From the NCBI RefSeq assembly GCF_003725775.1, contig NZ_RJSG01000002.1, positions 806,001 to 870,000 of the forward strand: a stretch of 64,000 bases of DNA. The letters are read 5' to 3'. The stretch is from Nocardioides marmorisolisilvae. GTDB lineage: Bacteria > Actinomycetota > Actinomycetes > Propionibacteriales > Nocardioidaceae. The position numbers were made by a program, and so were the translations under genes. The notes under the pieces are model-generated. The model did no database searches. It was not told where the DNA came from and saw nothing but the letters and a program-made list of their open reading frames with translations. Below are positions 7,860 to 18,403 of this stretch, in pieces. Positions within the stretch are counted from its first letter, which is position 1; the number at the start of each line of letters is the position of its first letter.

Positions 7860-7888
7860 GTCCTCGACGGTACCCGCGAGGGATCCGT

Positions 7889-8743
7889 TTAGAACGTGTG
7901 CTCGGGTCCCGGAAAAGTCCCGGCCTTCACGTCGGCGGAGTACGCCTCGGCAGCCTGGGTGAGGACCGCGTGCACGTCGGCGTACTGCTTGACGAAGCGT
8001 GCCATCTTGCCGGTGCGCAATCCGAAAGCGTCCTGCCAGACCAGCACCTGTCCGTCGCAGCCGTTGCCGGCACCGATGCCGATCGTCGGGATCGTCAGCT
8101 CGGCGGTCACCTGGGCAGCGACGTCACCCGGCACCATCTCCATCACGACGGCGAACGCGCCTGCGGCCTCGATCGCCTTGGCGTCGGCCAGGATCCGCTG
8201 CGCAGTCTCGCCGCGCCCCTGGACCCGGTAGCCACCCAGAGCGTGCTCGCTCTGCGGGGTGAAGCCGATGTGGGCCATCACCGGGATGCCGCCACGGGTG
8301 AGCAGCTCGATCTGGCCGGTCATCTCGCGACCGCCCTCGAGCTTCACGCAGTGGGCGCCGCCCTCCTTCATGAACCGGACGGCAGTGTTGTAGGCCTGCT
8401 CGGGGGAGCCCTGGTAGGACCCGAAGGGCAGGTCGCCGACGACCAGCGCGTGCTGGGCGGAGCGTGCGACGGCGCGGGTCAGCGGCAGCAGCTCGTCGAC
8501 CGTGATCGGGATCGACGTCTCGTTGCCCAGGACGTTGTTAGAGGCGCTGTCCCCGACGAGGAGCACCTCGATGCCGGCCTCGTCAAACGCCGCAGCGGTG
8601 TACATGTCGTACGCGGTGAGCATGGCGAACTTCTCGCCGCGCTCCTTCATCTCGCGCAGATGGTGCGTACGCACCCGCTTGCGGGGACCGGCCTCCGCAG
8701 GCCTCGCCGCGCCAGAACCGTACGGCGCAGTCTCTTCGCTCAT
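7889..8743 (-). CDS. panB: 3-methyl-2-oxobutanoate hydroxymethyltransferase
   Basis: PanB transfers a hydroxymethyl group from methylene-tetrahydrofolate to ketoisovalerate, the first committed step to pantothenate and CoA. The TIM-barrel motifs are intact: [31 protein letters not shown]-like [46 protein letters not shown] and [19 protein letters not shown]. The Mg-binding Asp and Glu and the catalytic Glu lie in these blocks. The length (about 284) is usual, with an N-terminal tail. Two ATGs lie in tandem (8746 and 8743); AAGGAG gives the better distance to 8743. No panC or panD is nearby. Confidence 0.97.
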   Translation of the reverse strand: MSEETAPYGSGAARPAEAGPRKRVRTHHLREMKERGEKFAMLTAYDMYTAAAFDEAGIEVLLVGDSASNNVLGNETSIPITVDELLPLTRAVARSAQHALVVGDLPFGSYQGSPEQAYNTAVRFMKEGGAHCVKLEGGREMTGQIELLTRGGIPVMAHIGFTPQSEHALGGYRVQGRGETAQRILADAKAIEAAGAFAVVMEMVPGDVAAQVTAELTIPTIGIGAGNGCDGQVLVWQDAFGLRTGKMARFVKQYADVHAVLTQAAEAYSADVKAGTFPGPEHTF

Positions 8744-8860
8744 CATCGAGCTCCTTCTTGTGCTCGCCTCGCAGCTCCCTGACGGAGTCCACGGACCTCT
8801 GCACGAATTGGTACCGACAACGCTAGCCCCGGATGGGCGGTTTTGTACCTGTGTCCTGCC

Positions 8861-9397
8861 TCACGACCGGCTGACCCGGTAGAGCACATGCGGCCGTAGT
8901 CGGTGTCCGGGCTCAAGATTCGGGTGTTCGAAGTCGTCGGCCGGGTCGCGGGTCATCCCGATCCGCTCCATCACCGCGCGGGAGCGCAGGTTGCCCTCCC
9001 AGGTGAAGGAGACGATCTCGTTCAACATCAAGGTGTTGAAACCGTGCTCCAGCGCTGCGCGGCCGCCCTCGCTGGCGTAGCCGTGGCCCCACGCGCTGCG
9101 GGCCAGACGCCAGCCGACCTCGACGCACGGGGTGAACGCGGCCTCGAAAGCCGGCACCGAGAGGCCGACGAACCCGATGAACTCGCCGCTGTCGCGGACC
9201 TCCACCGCGAACAGGCCGGGCTCGCCGGCAGCCAGCCGCACCTGGTGCCGGTCGATGAGGGCGTCGGCCTCCTCGCGGGTCACGGTGCGGGGAAAGTCCG
9301 CCATCACCTCCGGGTCGGCGTTCAGGGCGGCGAACGGCTCGCGGTCGTCGTCGCGCCACTGCCGCAGCAGCAGCCGCTCGGTGGTCAGTGCCCTCAC
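8861..9397 (-). CDS. GNAT acetyltransferase, RimJ/RimL-like
   Basis: This 178-residue GNAT enzyme has the acetyltransferase_3 layout: TERLLLRQWRDDDREPFAALNADPEVM at the start, GFVGLSVPAF, then VGWRLARSAWGHGYASEGGRAALEHGF, where the RSAWGHGYASE segment is the acetyl-CoA pyrophosphate loop, and IVSFTWEGNLRSRAVMERIGM near the end (quoted in parts). Relatives acetylate protein N-termini or small amines; the substrate is not visible. GTG 9397 overlaps the stop of the monooxygenase-fold gene upstream (GTGA), so the two are coupled. Confidence 0.88.
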   Translation of the reverse strand: MRALTTERLLLRQWRDDDREPFAALNADPEVMADFPRTVTREEADALIDRHQVRLAAGEPGLFAVEVRDSGEFIGFVGLSVPAFEAAFTPCVEVGWRLARSAWGHGYASEGGRAALEHGFNTLMLNEIVSFTWEGNLRSRAVMERIGMTRDPADDFEHPNLEPGHRLRPHVLYRVSRS

Positions 9398-9732
9398 GAG
9401 CCGGACGAGCCCGGACCGTAGCTGCGCTGCACGGTGGCGACGCGGACCTGGTAGTCGGCGTACCAGACCTCCTTGCCGCGCTGCTGGGCCACGGAGTGCT
9501 CGTGCACCTTCTTCCAGGCGCGGGCGGCGTCGTCGTCGACCCAGTAGGAGACGGTGATGCCGAAGCCGTTCGCGTCGCGGGCCGACTCGTAGCCGAGGTA
9601 GCCGGGCTGGGACTTGGCGAGTTCCTGCATCCGGGCGCCCATCACGCCGTAGCCCTGGTCGCCCTCGGTGCGCAGGCTGCTGAAGATCACCGCCGTGTAC
9701 GGCGGCTCGGGGAGCTCCGCGATGCCAGTCAT
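9394..9732 (-). CDS. Antibiotic biosynthesis monooxygenase (ABM) fold protein
   Basis: This encodes 112 residues of the dimeric alpha-beta barrel (ABM) type: YTAVIFSSLRTEGDQGYGVMGARMQELAKSQPGYLGYESARD, then ITVSYWVDDDAARAWKKVHEHSVAQQRG (quoted in parts). The QPGYLGYES and SYWxDxxAxxxW(K)xxxEH patterns are diagnostic of the family. Members include quinol and heme oxygenases and proteins without known activity. It lies in a minus-strand run with a DUF1330 protein upstream (2-base gap) and the acetyltransferase downstream (4-base overlap), probably one transcript. Confidence 0.85.
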   Translation of the reverse strand: MTGIAELPEPPYTAVIFSSLRTEGDQGYGVMGARMQELAKSQPGYLGYESARDANGFGITVSYWVDDDAARAWKKVHEHSVAQQRGKEVWYADYQVRVATVQRSYGPGSSGS

Positions 9733-9734
9733 GC

Positions 9735-10022
9735 TCAGGCGCCGGGGACGATCCGGATGTCGCGCACGGCTCCGCCGTCCAGGGCGGCCAGCGCCTCGGC
9801 GTAGGCCGGGCTGTCGTGGGCGGCGACGGCCTGCTCGACGGAGTCGAACTCGATCAGGACCACCCGCCCGGCGTCACCGTCCTCGTAGTACGCCTCGGGC
9901 AGTCCGCGGGCGATGAAACGGCCGCCTGCCTCGGTCAGCGCCGGGAACGCGAGGGCCGCGTACGCCGCCATCTTGTCCGCGTCGGAGATCTCCTTGTACA
10001 CGCTCACCCAGTAGGCAGTCAT
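9735..10022 (-). CDS. DUF1330 domain protein
   Basis: This 95-residue protein matches DUF1330, a dimeric alpha-beta barrel domain: MTAYWVSVYKEISD, GGRFIARGLPEAYYED, VVLIEFDSVEQAVAAHDSPAYAEALAAL and the terminal RDIRIVPG. ATG 10022 was chosen over an upstream in-frame ATG because the domain begins there and TACCCT (10029-10034, minus strand) lies 6 bases before it, a leaderless layout. Function is not known for the family. It diverges from nadE. Confidence 0.88.
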   Translation of the reverse strand: MTAYWVSVYKEISDADKMAAYAALAFPALTEAGGRFIARGLPEAYYEDGDAGRVVLIEFDSVEQAVAAHDSPAYAEALAALDGGAVRDIRIVPGA

Positions 10023-10089
10023 GGGCAGAGGGTAGAGGCGACCTCCGGATTCGTTCGACACCTTTCCTGTGATCCGGGAGACTGGTGGG

Positions 10090-12128
<2,039 letters not shown>

Positions 12129-12132
<4 letters not shown>

Positions 12133-12839
12133 CCGCGCCCGTCCTGGTCGTCCAGCACGAGGACGGCTGCCCGCCGGCCTGGTTCGGCACCTGGATGACC
12201 GCCTCCGGCGCGGCCCTTGACGTCCGTCGCCCGTACGTCGGCGAGGTGCTGCCGGTCGACCTATCCGAGCACTCCGGGCTGCTGGTCCTCGGTGGCGCGA
12301 TGAACGCGACCGACGAGGTGGCGACGCCGTGGCTGGTGCCGACCAAGGCTCTGGTCCGCGAGGCCGTCGCGCACGAGACGCCGGTGCTCGGGATCTGCCT
12401 CGGCCACCAGATCGTGTCCGACGCGCTCGGGGGTACCGTCGAGCCCAACCCGAACGGCACCCAGCGCGACCTGCTTGAGCACGGCTGGACCGAGTCGGCT
12501 GCCGACGACCCGCTGTTCGGCTCGCGGCCCGCTCGTGCGGCGCACTGGAACAACGACGTGGTGACCGAGCCGCCGCCCGGCGCCACTGTTCTGGCCCGCG
12601 CGTCCGGAGGCGAGGTGCAGGCGTTGCGGTTCGGCGTACGGGCGTGGGGCATCCAGTCGCACCCCGAGGTCGACGAGCAGGTCCTGGCCCTCTGGGCCGA
12701 GGAGGACGGAGTCGACGTCGCCGGCTTCCTGGCCGCGGTCGCCGCAGCTCGCGCCGACCTGGACGCCTCCTGGCAGCCGGTGGCGGTGGCCTTCGCGACG
12801 CTCTGCTCCGAGAACCCCTATCGTTTGCGTCATGGGTAA
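12129..12839 (+). CDS. Class I glutamine amidotransferase (GMP synthase-like)
   Basis: This 236-residue GATase type 1 protein carries the Cys-His-Glu triad: LGICLGHQI holds the nucleophilic Cys, and WGIQSHPEVDE holds His and Glu. LVLGGAMNATDE resembles the oxyanion strand of stand-alone GATases. Such proteins cleave glutamine, or gamma-glutamyl amines in some relatives, and are often filed as GMP synthase-like. It overlaps nadE by 4 bases and glnA by 8, so nadE, this gene, glnA and glnE form a tight run. Beside a GlnA2-type enzyme, hydrolysis of gamma-glutamyl-polyamines is a possibility, but this is inference. Confidence 0.88.
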
Positions 12840-14169
12840 GCAGGAAGACTTCGTTCTCCGCGCTCTCGAGGAGCGCGACGTGCGGTTCGTGCGGCTGTGG
12901 TTCACCGACGTGCTCGGGTACCTCAAGTCCGTCGCGATCGCGCCGGCCGAGCTCGAAGGTGCCTTCACCGAGGGGATCGGCTTCGACGGGTCCGCGATCG
13001 AGGGCTTCGCCCGCGTCACCGAGGCCGACATGCTGGCCCGCCCTGATCCTTCGACATTCCAGATCCTGCCGTGGCGCGGCGACGGCCCGGCCACTGCCCG
13101 GATGTTCTGCGACATCACCATGCCCGACGGCTCGGCGTCGTACGCCGACCCGCGCTACGTGCTCAAGCGCACCCTGCAGTCGGCCGCCGAGCAGGGCTTC
13201 ACCTTCTACACCCACCCCGAGATCGAGTTCTACCTGTTCAAGGGCCAGCCGGAGGCCGGCACGGTCCCGGTGCCGGTGGACCGCAGCGGGTACTTCGACC
13301 ACACCTCGACGAGCGCCGGCTCGGACTTCCGCCGCGAGGCCATCACCATGCTCGAGGCGATGGGCATCTCGGTGGAGTTCAGCCACCACGAGGGTGGCCC
13401 GGGCCAGCAGGAGATCGACCTGCGCTACGCGGACGCGCTCTCCACGGCCGACAACATCATGACCTTCCGCACGGTGGTCCGTGAGGTGGCGCTCGGCCAG
13501 GGCGTCTGGGCGAGCTTCATGCCCAAGCCGTTCACCGAGCACCCGGGTTCCGGCATGCACACCCACGTCTCGCTCTTCGAGGGCGACCGCAACGCCTTCT
13601 TCGAGGCGGGGGCGGAGTACCAGCTGTCCGCGACCGGACGTCACTTCATCGCCGGCATCCTGCACCACGCCGCAGAGATCACCTGCGTGACCAACCAGTG
13701 GGTCAACTCCTACAAGCGCCTCATCGGCGGCGGCGAGGCCCCCTCCTACATCTCGTGGGGCCACAACAACCGCTCGGCGATGGTCCGGGTCCCGATGTAC
13801 AAGCCGAACAAGGGTCAGTCGACCCGGATCGAGCTGCGCACCATCGACTCGGCCTGCAACCCCTACCTCGCGTTCGCCGTCGTGCTGGCCGCGGGCATGA
13901 AGGGCCTGGAGAACAAGTACGAGCTGCCGCGCGAGGCCGAGGACGACGTCTGGTCGTTGACCGACCGCGAGCGGCAGGCGCTCGGGCTGCAGCAGCTGCC
14001 GAAGACGCTCTGGGAGGCCATCGGCGTGGCCGAGCGCTCCGAGCTGCTGGCCGAGACCCTGGGCGAGCACGTCTACGACTTCTTCCTGCGCAACAAGCGC
14101 GCGGAGTGGGAGGAGTACCGCGGCCAGGTTTCCGCGTTCGAGCGCGACCGGATGCTCCCGGTGATCTAG
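12832..14169 (+). CDS. glnA2: Glutamine synthetase family protein, GlnA2 type
   Basis: This 445-residue enzyme joins ammonia or an amine to glutamate with ATP. It has the type I synthetase motifs: EGIGFDGSAIEGFA, HPEIEFYLF, GPGQQEIDLRYADAL, FMPKPF, GSGMHTHVSL, and NRSAMVRVP. It follows mycobacterial GlnA2 (446 residues) along its whole length. The loop that in GlnA1 carries the adenylylated Tyr (DLYELPPEE-like) reads DDVWSLTDRER, with Trp374 instead of Tyr. TATCGT at 12819-12824 sits 7 bases before ATG 12832, so it may also have its own leaderless promoter inside the upstream gene. It could act on glutamate or polyamines. Confidence 0.93.
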   Translation: MGKQEDFVLRALEERDVRFVRLWFTDVLGYLKSVAIAPAELEGAFTEGIGFDGSAIEGFARVTEADMLARPDPSTFQILPWRGDGPATARMFCDITMPDGSASYADPRYVLKRTLQSAAEQGFTFYTHPEIEFYLFKGQPEAGTVPVPVDRSGYFDHTSTSAGSDFRREAITMLEAMGISVEFSHHEGGPGQQEIDLRYADALSTADNIMTFRTVVREVALGQGVWASFMPKPFTEHPGSGMHTHVSLFEGDRNAFFEAGAEYQLSATGRHFIAGILHHAAEITCVTNQWVNSYKRLIGGGEAPSYISWGHNNRSAMVRVPMYKPNKGQSTRIELRTIDSACNPYLAFAVVLAAGMKGLENKYELPREAEDDVWSLTDRERQALGLQQLPKTLWEAIGVAERSELLAETLGEHVYDFFLRNKRAEWEEYRGQVSAFERDRMLPVI

Positions 14170-14175
14170 CCGCTG

Positions 14176-17133
14176 ATGGCGCGTGGACCAGGCGGCATCG
14201 TCTCGGCGGGGAACCTCGCCCGGGTCGGCTTCGAGAACAGTGAGCTCGCTGCCGAGCGGCTGACCGCGCTCGGACCGCCGGCCTGGCCGGTCGTGTCCAT
14301 CCTCGGGCAGACCGCGGACCCGGACCTGGCGCTCGACGTGCTGACCCGGCTGCACGAGGCGGCTCCGGATGCGGGGACCCTGCTGGAGGTCCTCGAGGAG
14401 GACGAGGGCACCGCGATGCGGTTGCTCTCGGTCATCGGGATGAGCCAGGCGCTCGGGGACCACCTCGTCCGCCACCCGGAGCACTGGCACGAGCTGCGCG
14501 ACCCGACGCTGGGCTCCACCCGGCCGGCGGCGTACGCGGTCCGGGCCGACCTGATCGCCGCCGTCGACGGACTGCCGTACGCCGAGGCGCTGAACGCCCT
14601 CCGCGTGGAGTACCGCCGGGTGCTGCTCCGGCTGTCCAGCCGCGACCTGGCCCACCACGTCGGGGTCGACGACATCGCCGCTGAGCTCTCCGACCTGGCC
14701 GCCGGCACCCTGGACGCGGCGCTGGCGATCGCCTGCGCCAAGGTCGGACCGGAGGCCGGCCAGTGCCGGCTGGCGGTGATCGCGATGGGCAAGTGCGGCG
14801 GGCACGAGCTGAACTACGTCAGCGACGTCGACGTGATCTTCGTGGCCGAGCCTGCCGAGGGCGTCGAGGAGGCTGCCGCGCTGCGCGTGGCGACCCAGCT
14901 GGCCTCGATGCTGATCCAGGTCTGCGGCGACCAGACCGCCGAGGGGACCATCTGGCCGGTCGACGCGAACCTGCGGCCCGAGGGCAAGAACGGTCCGCTG
15001 GTGCGCACGCTGGCCAGCCACCGCGGCTACTACGAGCGCTGGGCGAAGACCTGGGAGTTCCAGGCGCTGCTCAAGGCCCGCCCGGTCGCCGGCGACCTCG
15101 AGCTCGGGCGCGCCTACGTCGAGACGATCGCTCCGATGGTCTGGCAGGCCTCCGAGCGGGACGGCTTCGTCGAGGACGTGCAGGCGATGCGCCGCCGCGT
15201 TCTCGACCACATCCCGGCGAACGAGGCCGGGCGCCAGCTCAAGCTCGGGTCCGGTGGGCTTCGCGACGTCGAGTTCGCGGTCCAGCTGATGCAGCTCGTG
15301 CACGGCCGCACCGACTCCTCGGTCCGCTCGCCGACGACGCTGAGCGCGCTCTCGGAGCTCAAGAACGGCGGGTACGTCGGACGCGAGGACGGCCAGTCCC
15401 TGCACGATGCCTACGCCTTCCTGCGCACCTTCGAGCACCGGATCCAGCTCTACCAGCTGCGGCGTACGCACGTGGTGCCGGAGGACGAGACGTCCTTGCG
15501 TCGGCTCGGCCGTTCACTCGGGCACCTGAAGAACCCGGTCAGCGAGCTGGAGAAGGACTGGCGCCACCACCGGCGCGAGGCGCGGCGACTGCACGAGAAA
15601 CTCTTCTACCGTCCGCTGCTGGCTGCGGTGGCCCGGATCCCCGGTGACGAGGCCCGCCTGACGACCGACGCCGCGATCGAGCGGATGGCAGCGCTCGGCT
15701 ACCTCGACCCCGAGGCGGCGATCCGGCACCTGGAGGCGTTGACCAGCGGCGTGACCCGGACCGCCGCGATCCAGCGCACGCTGCTCCCGGTCCTGCTCGA
15801 GTGGTTCGCCGATGCCCCCGACCCGGACGCCGGGCTGTTCGGGTTCCGCCGCATCTCCGACGCGCTGGGATCGACCCCCTGGTATCTGACGCTGCTGCGT
15901 GACGAGGGCGAGACGGCCCAGCGTCTGGCGCAGGTGCTGGCCACCAGCCGGTACGCCACCGATCTGCTCGAGCGTGAGCCGGAGGGGGTGAAGATCCTCG
16001 CTGACGAGGAGCTGCGCCCGCTGGGCCGCGACACGATCCAGACCGAGATGCTCGCGAACGCGTCGCGGCGCGGTGACGCCGAGGAGGCGATCCGCAGCAT
16101 CCGGGGAATCCGCCGGCGTGAGCTGCTGCGGATCAGTGCCGCCGACCTGTGCGTGCCGTTCGGGGTCGCCGAGGTCGGCTACGCGCTCACCGATCTCACC
16201 GACGCGACCCTCGAGGCCGCGCTCGCCGTCGCGATCGAGTCGGTGGAGAAGCAGCGGGGCACCAGGCTGGCCACGAAGATCGGCATCATCGCCATGGGTC
16301 GGTACGGCGGCTACGAGATGGGCTACGGCAGTGACGCCGACGTGATGTTCGTGCACGACCCGGAGCCCGACTCCGACCACGAGCTGGCCGGCAAGATGGC
16401 GATCGCCGTGGTCAACGAGCTGCGCCGGCTGCTGGCGCTGCCGGCCACCGACCCGCCCCTGGAGGTCGACGCCGACCTGCGCCCGGAGGGCAAGAACGGT
16501 CCGCTGATCCGCACGCTCGACTCGTTCGCTGCCTACTACGCGAAGTGGTCGGCAGTCTGGGAGGCCCAGGCGCTGCTGCGGGCCGAGCCGGTCGCCGGGG
16601 ATCGCGAGCTGCTGGGTCGGTTCACCGACCTGATCAACCCGCTGCGCTTCCCCGAGTCCGGTCTGAGCGAGCGCGACCTCGTCGAGATCCGTCGCATCAA
16701 GGCCCGGGTCGACGACGAGCGCATGCCGCGCGGGGCAGACCCGGCGACGCACTTCAAGCTCGGCCGCGGCGGTCTGGCGGACGTCGAGTGGACGATCCAG
16801 CTGCTCCAGCTCCAGCACGCCGGCCGGATCGCCGAGCTGCGCACGCCGAAGACGTTCGACGCGCTGGACGCTGCCGTCGCGCACGAGCTCGTCGAGCCCG
16901 CTGACGCCGAGGCGCTCAAGGCCGCCTGGACGCTGGCCAGCCGTGCTCGCAACGCGGCGGTGCTGGTGCGCGGCAAGGCCAGCGACCAGCTGCCCAACGA
17001 CCCGCGCGAGCGCGCGGCCGTCGCGAAGGTTCTCGGCTACGGGCCGGGGGAGACCACCGCGATGGTCAACGACTACCAGCGCACCACGCGCCGCGCGTAC
17101 GGCGTCGTGGACCGGTTGTTCTGGGGCGGCTGA
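14176..17133 (+). CDS. glnE: Bifunctional glutamine synthetase adenylyl-removing enzyme/adenylyltransferase
   Basis: This enzyme adds AMP to and removes it from glutamine synthetase, setting its activity by nitrogen status. The 985 residues contain two nucleotidyltransferase domains in tandem. The N-terminal one (adenylyl removal) shows GHELNYVSDVDVIFVAE with DANLRPEGKNGPLVRTL; the C-terminal one (adenylylation) shows YGGYEMGYGSDADVMFVHD with DADLRPEGKNGPLIRTL (parts quoted). A helical GlnD_UR_UTase domain follows each. Length matches actinobacterial GlnE. It starts 6 bases after glnA, so the two are co-transcribed, although that GlnA lacks the target Tyr. Confidence 0.97.
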   Translation: MARGPGGIVSAGNLARVGFENSELAAERLTALGPPAWPVVSILGQTADPDLALDVLTRLHEAAPDAGTLLEVLEEDEGTAMRLLSVIGMSQALGDHLVRHPEHWHELRDPTLGSTRPAAYAVRADLIAAVDGLPYAEALNALRVEYRRVLLRLSSRDLAHHVGVDDIAAELSDLAAGTLDAALAIACAKVGPEAGQCRLAVIAMGKCGGHELNYVSDVDVIFVAEPAEGVEEAAALRVATQLASMLIQVCGDQTAEGTIWPVDANLRPEGKNGPLVRTLASHRGYYERWAKTWEFQALLKARPVAGDLELGRAYVETIAPMVWQASERDGFVEDVQAMRRRVLDHIPANEAGRQLKLGSGGLRDVEFAVQLMQLVHGRTDSSVRSPTTLSALSELKNGGYVGREDGQSLHDAYAFLRTFEHRIQLYQLRRTHVVPEDETSLRRLGRSLGHLKNPVSELEKDWRHHRREARRLHEKLFYRPLLAAVARIPGDEARLTTDAAIERMAALGYLDPEAAIRHLEALTSGVTRTAAIQRTLLPVLLEWFADAPDPDAGLFGFRRISDALGSTPWYLTLLRDEGETAQRLAQVLATSRYATDLLEREPEGVKILADEELRPLGRDTIQTEMLANASRRGDAEEAIRSIRGIRRRELLRISAADLCVPFGVAEVGYALTDLTDATLEAALAVAIESVEKQRGTRLATKIGIIAMGRYGGYEMGYGSDADVMFVHDPEPDSDHELAGKMAIAVVNELRRLLALPATDPPLEVDADLRPEGKNGPLIRTLDSFAAYYAKWSAVWEAQALLRAEPVAGDRELLGRFTDLINPLRFPESGLSERDLVEIRRIKARVDDERMPRGADPATHFKLGRGGLADVEWTIQLLQLQHAGRIAELRTPKTFDALDAAVAHELVEPADAEALKAAWTLASRARNAAVLVRGKASDQLPNDPRERAAVAKVLGYGPGETTAMVNDYQRTTRRAYGVVDRLFWGG

Positions 17134-17134
17134 G

Positions 17135-17569
17135 GTGCCCGACGACCTCGTCGTCCCACCCGGTCCGGGTCTGCCGTCGGGCACGACGATCCCGGCCGAG
17201 GAGCTGACCGAGCGGTTCTCGCGGTCCTCCGGTCCCGGAGGTCAGTCGGTCAACACCACCGACAGCCGCGTCGAGCTGCTCTTCGACCCCGCGGCCTCGA
17301 CCGCGTTCACCGAGCCTCAGCTGCGCCGGATCCTCAAGGCGCTCCCGCCCGGACCCGTCTCGGTGACGGCCTCGGAGCACCGCTCGCAGCTGCGCAACCG
17401 CAACGCCGCCCGGGACCGCCTGGTCGCGATCCTGCGCGAGGCCGTGGCTCCGCCACCGCCCCCGCGGCGACCGACGAAGCCGTCCAAGGCCTCCCAGCGC
17501 CGACGGGTCGAGGCGAAGAAGCAGCGTGGGCAGACCAAGCAGCTGCGCGGGCGCGTCACGGGCGACTGA
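17135..17569 (+). CDS. arfB: Alternative ribosome-rescue factor / peptidyl-tRNA hydrolase ArfB
   Basis: This 144-residue class I release-factor-like protein lacks stop-codon recognition domains. It carries the catalytic GGQ in SRSSGPGGQSVNTTDSRVEL at about 30-49 and ends in a basic tail (PTKPSKASQRRRVEAKKQRG) that in ArfB enters the empty mRNA channel of stalled ribosomes. It hydrolyses the peptidyl-tRNA ester to free ribosomes without mRNA stops. GTG 17135 is one base after the glnE stop, so it is probably the last gene of that run or overlaps its message. Confidence 0.93.
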   Translation: MPDDLVVPPGPGLPSGTTIPAEELTERFSRSSGPGGQSVNTTDSRVELLFDPAASTAFTEPQLRRILKALPPGPVSVTASEHRSQLRNRNAARDRLVAILREAVAPPPPPRRPTKPSKASQRRRVEAKKQRGQTKQLRGRVTGD

Positions 17570-17581
17570 GGGCGGTCGCGG

Positions 17582-17935
17582 GTGCACGATGAGCGTGTGA
17601 CCCTCGACTCCGACTGGTACGCGGTGCGGTGCGTCTTCCGTTCGATCGTGGAGGTCGGCGTGACCACCTACGAGGAGCGGATCACCCTCTGGCAGGCCGC
17701 GAGCACCGACGAGGCGATCGAGCGTGCCGAGGCCGAGGCGGAGGAGTACGCCGCAGCCATCGAGGACGCCGAGATCGAGTACGTCGGGCTCGCTCAGTGC
17801 TTCCACCTCTTCGACGATCCGGTGGACGGCGCGGAGATCTTCTCCCTGATGCGCGACAGCGACCTCGACCCCGAGGACTATCTCGACGCGTTCTTCGACA
17901 CCGGCGACGAGCACCAGAGCCACGGCGACGACTAA
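17582..17935 (+). CDS. DUF4288 domain protein
   Basis: This acidic protein has up to 117 residues. WYAVRCVFRSIVEVGVTTYEERITLWQA, an AIERAEAEAEEYA helix and YVGLAQCFHLFD fit DUF4288, a small domain of unknown function found beside varied housekeeping genes. GTG 17582 is the first start; GTG 17597 (VTLDSDWYA) is equally possible. The C-terminus is very acidic (DLDPEDYLDAFFDTGDEH). It is convergent with the Ddn-like gene. Confidence 0.8.
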   Translation: MHDERVTLDSDWYAVRCVFRSIVEVGVTTYEERITLWQAASTDEAIERAEAEAEEYAAAIEDAEIEYVGLAQCFHLFDDPVDGAEIFSLMRDSDLDPEDYLDAFFDTGDEHQSHGDD

Positions 17936-17968
17936 GACCCCGCGTCGTCGAGGTGCGTCGATCGAGCC

Positions 17969-18403
17969 TCAGGCGGGGGTGATGACGAAGACCGGGAGCG
18001 GGCGCACGGTCTTCTTCTGGTACGCCGCGAACTGGCCGCGGTTCGCCTTGTTGCAGATCGCGAACAGCCGCTCGTAGTCGGCATCGCCCGGTCGCAGCGT
18101 CGTGGCGACCGCCTTCATCTTCTTGATGCCGACCTGGATCTCGACGTCCGGGTTGGCCTCCATGTTCAGCGCCCAGGCCGGCGGCAGGTGGTGGCCACCG
18201 TTGGAGCCGCAGACCAGGTAGCGGCCACCGTCGCGGCCGTAGACCAGCGCGTTGGTGCGGGTGAGACCGCTCTTCCGCCCGGTGGTGCGCAGCAGCAGGG
18301 TCGGCATCAGCAGCAGGCGGTGGCCGAGGAGGCCGCCACTGCGCTCGTAGATCTCCTGGTGGACCTTGAGGGAGGTGATGAACACCTGGGTGCTGAGCTT
18401 CAC
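17969..18403 (-). CDS. Ddn-like deazaflavin (F420)-dependent nitroreductase family protein
   Basis: This 144-residue split-barrel protein belongs to the nitroreductase / deazaflavin-dependent reductase family. Visible marks are LLLRTTGRKSGLTRTNALVYG, where TTGRKSG binds the F420 phosphate, a GSNGGHHLPPAWALNMEANPDV segment, and VGIKKMKAVATTL (parts quoted). Relatives use reduced F420 to reduce quinones, nitro compounds or ring enones. GTG 18403 overlaps the stop of the KstD-like gene (GTGA), so the two are coupled. With the F420-type oxidoreductase two genes upstream, it suggests that ring reduction by F420H2 accompanies the flavin dehydrogenation. Confidence 0.9.
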   Translation of the reverse strand: MKLSTQVFITSLKVHQEIYERSGGLLGHRLLLMPTLLLRTTGRKSGLTRTNALVYGRDGGRYLVCGSNGGHHLPPAWALNMEANPDVEIQVGIKKMKAVATTLRPGDADYERLFAICNKANRGQFAAYQKKTVRPLPVFVITPA

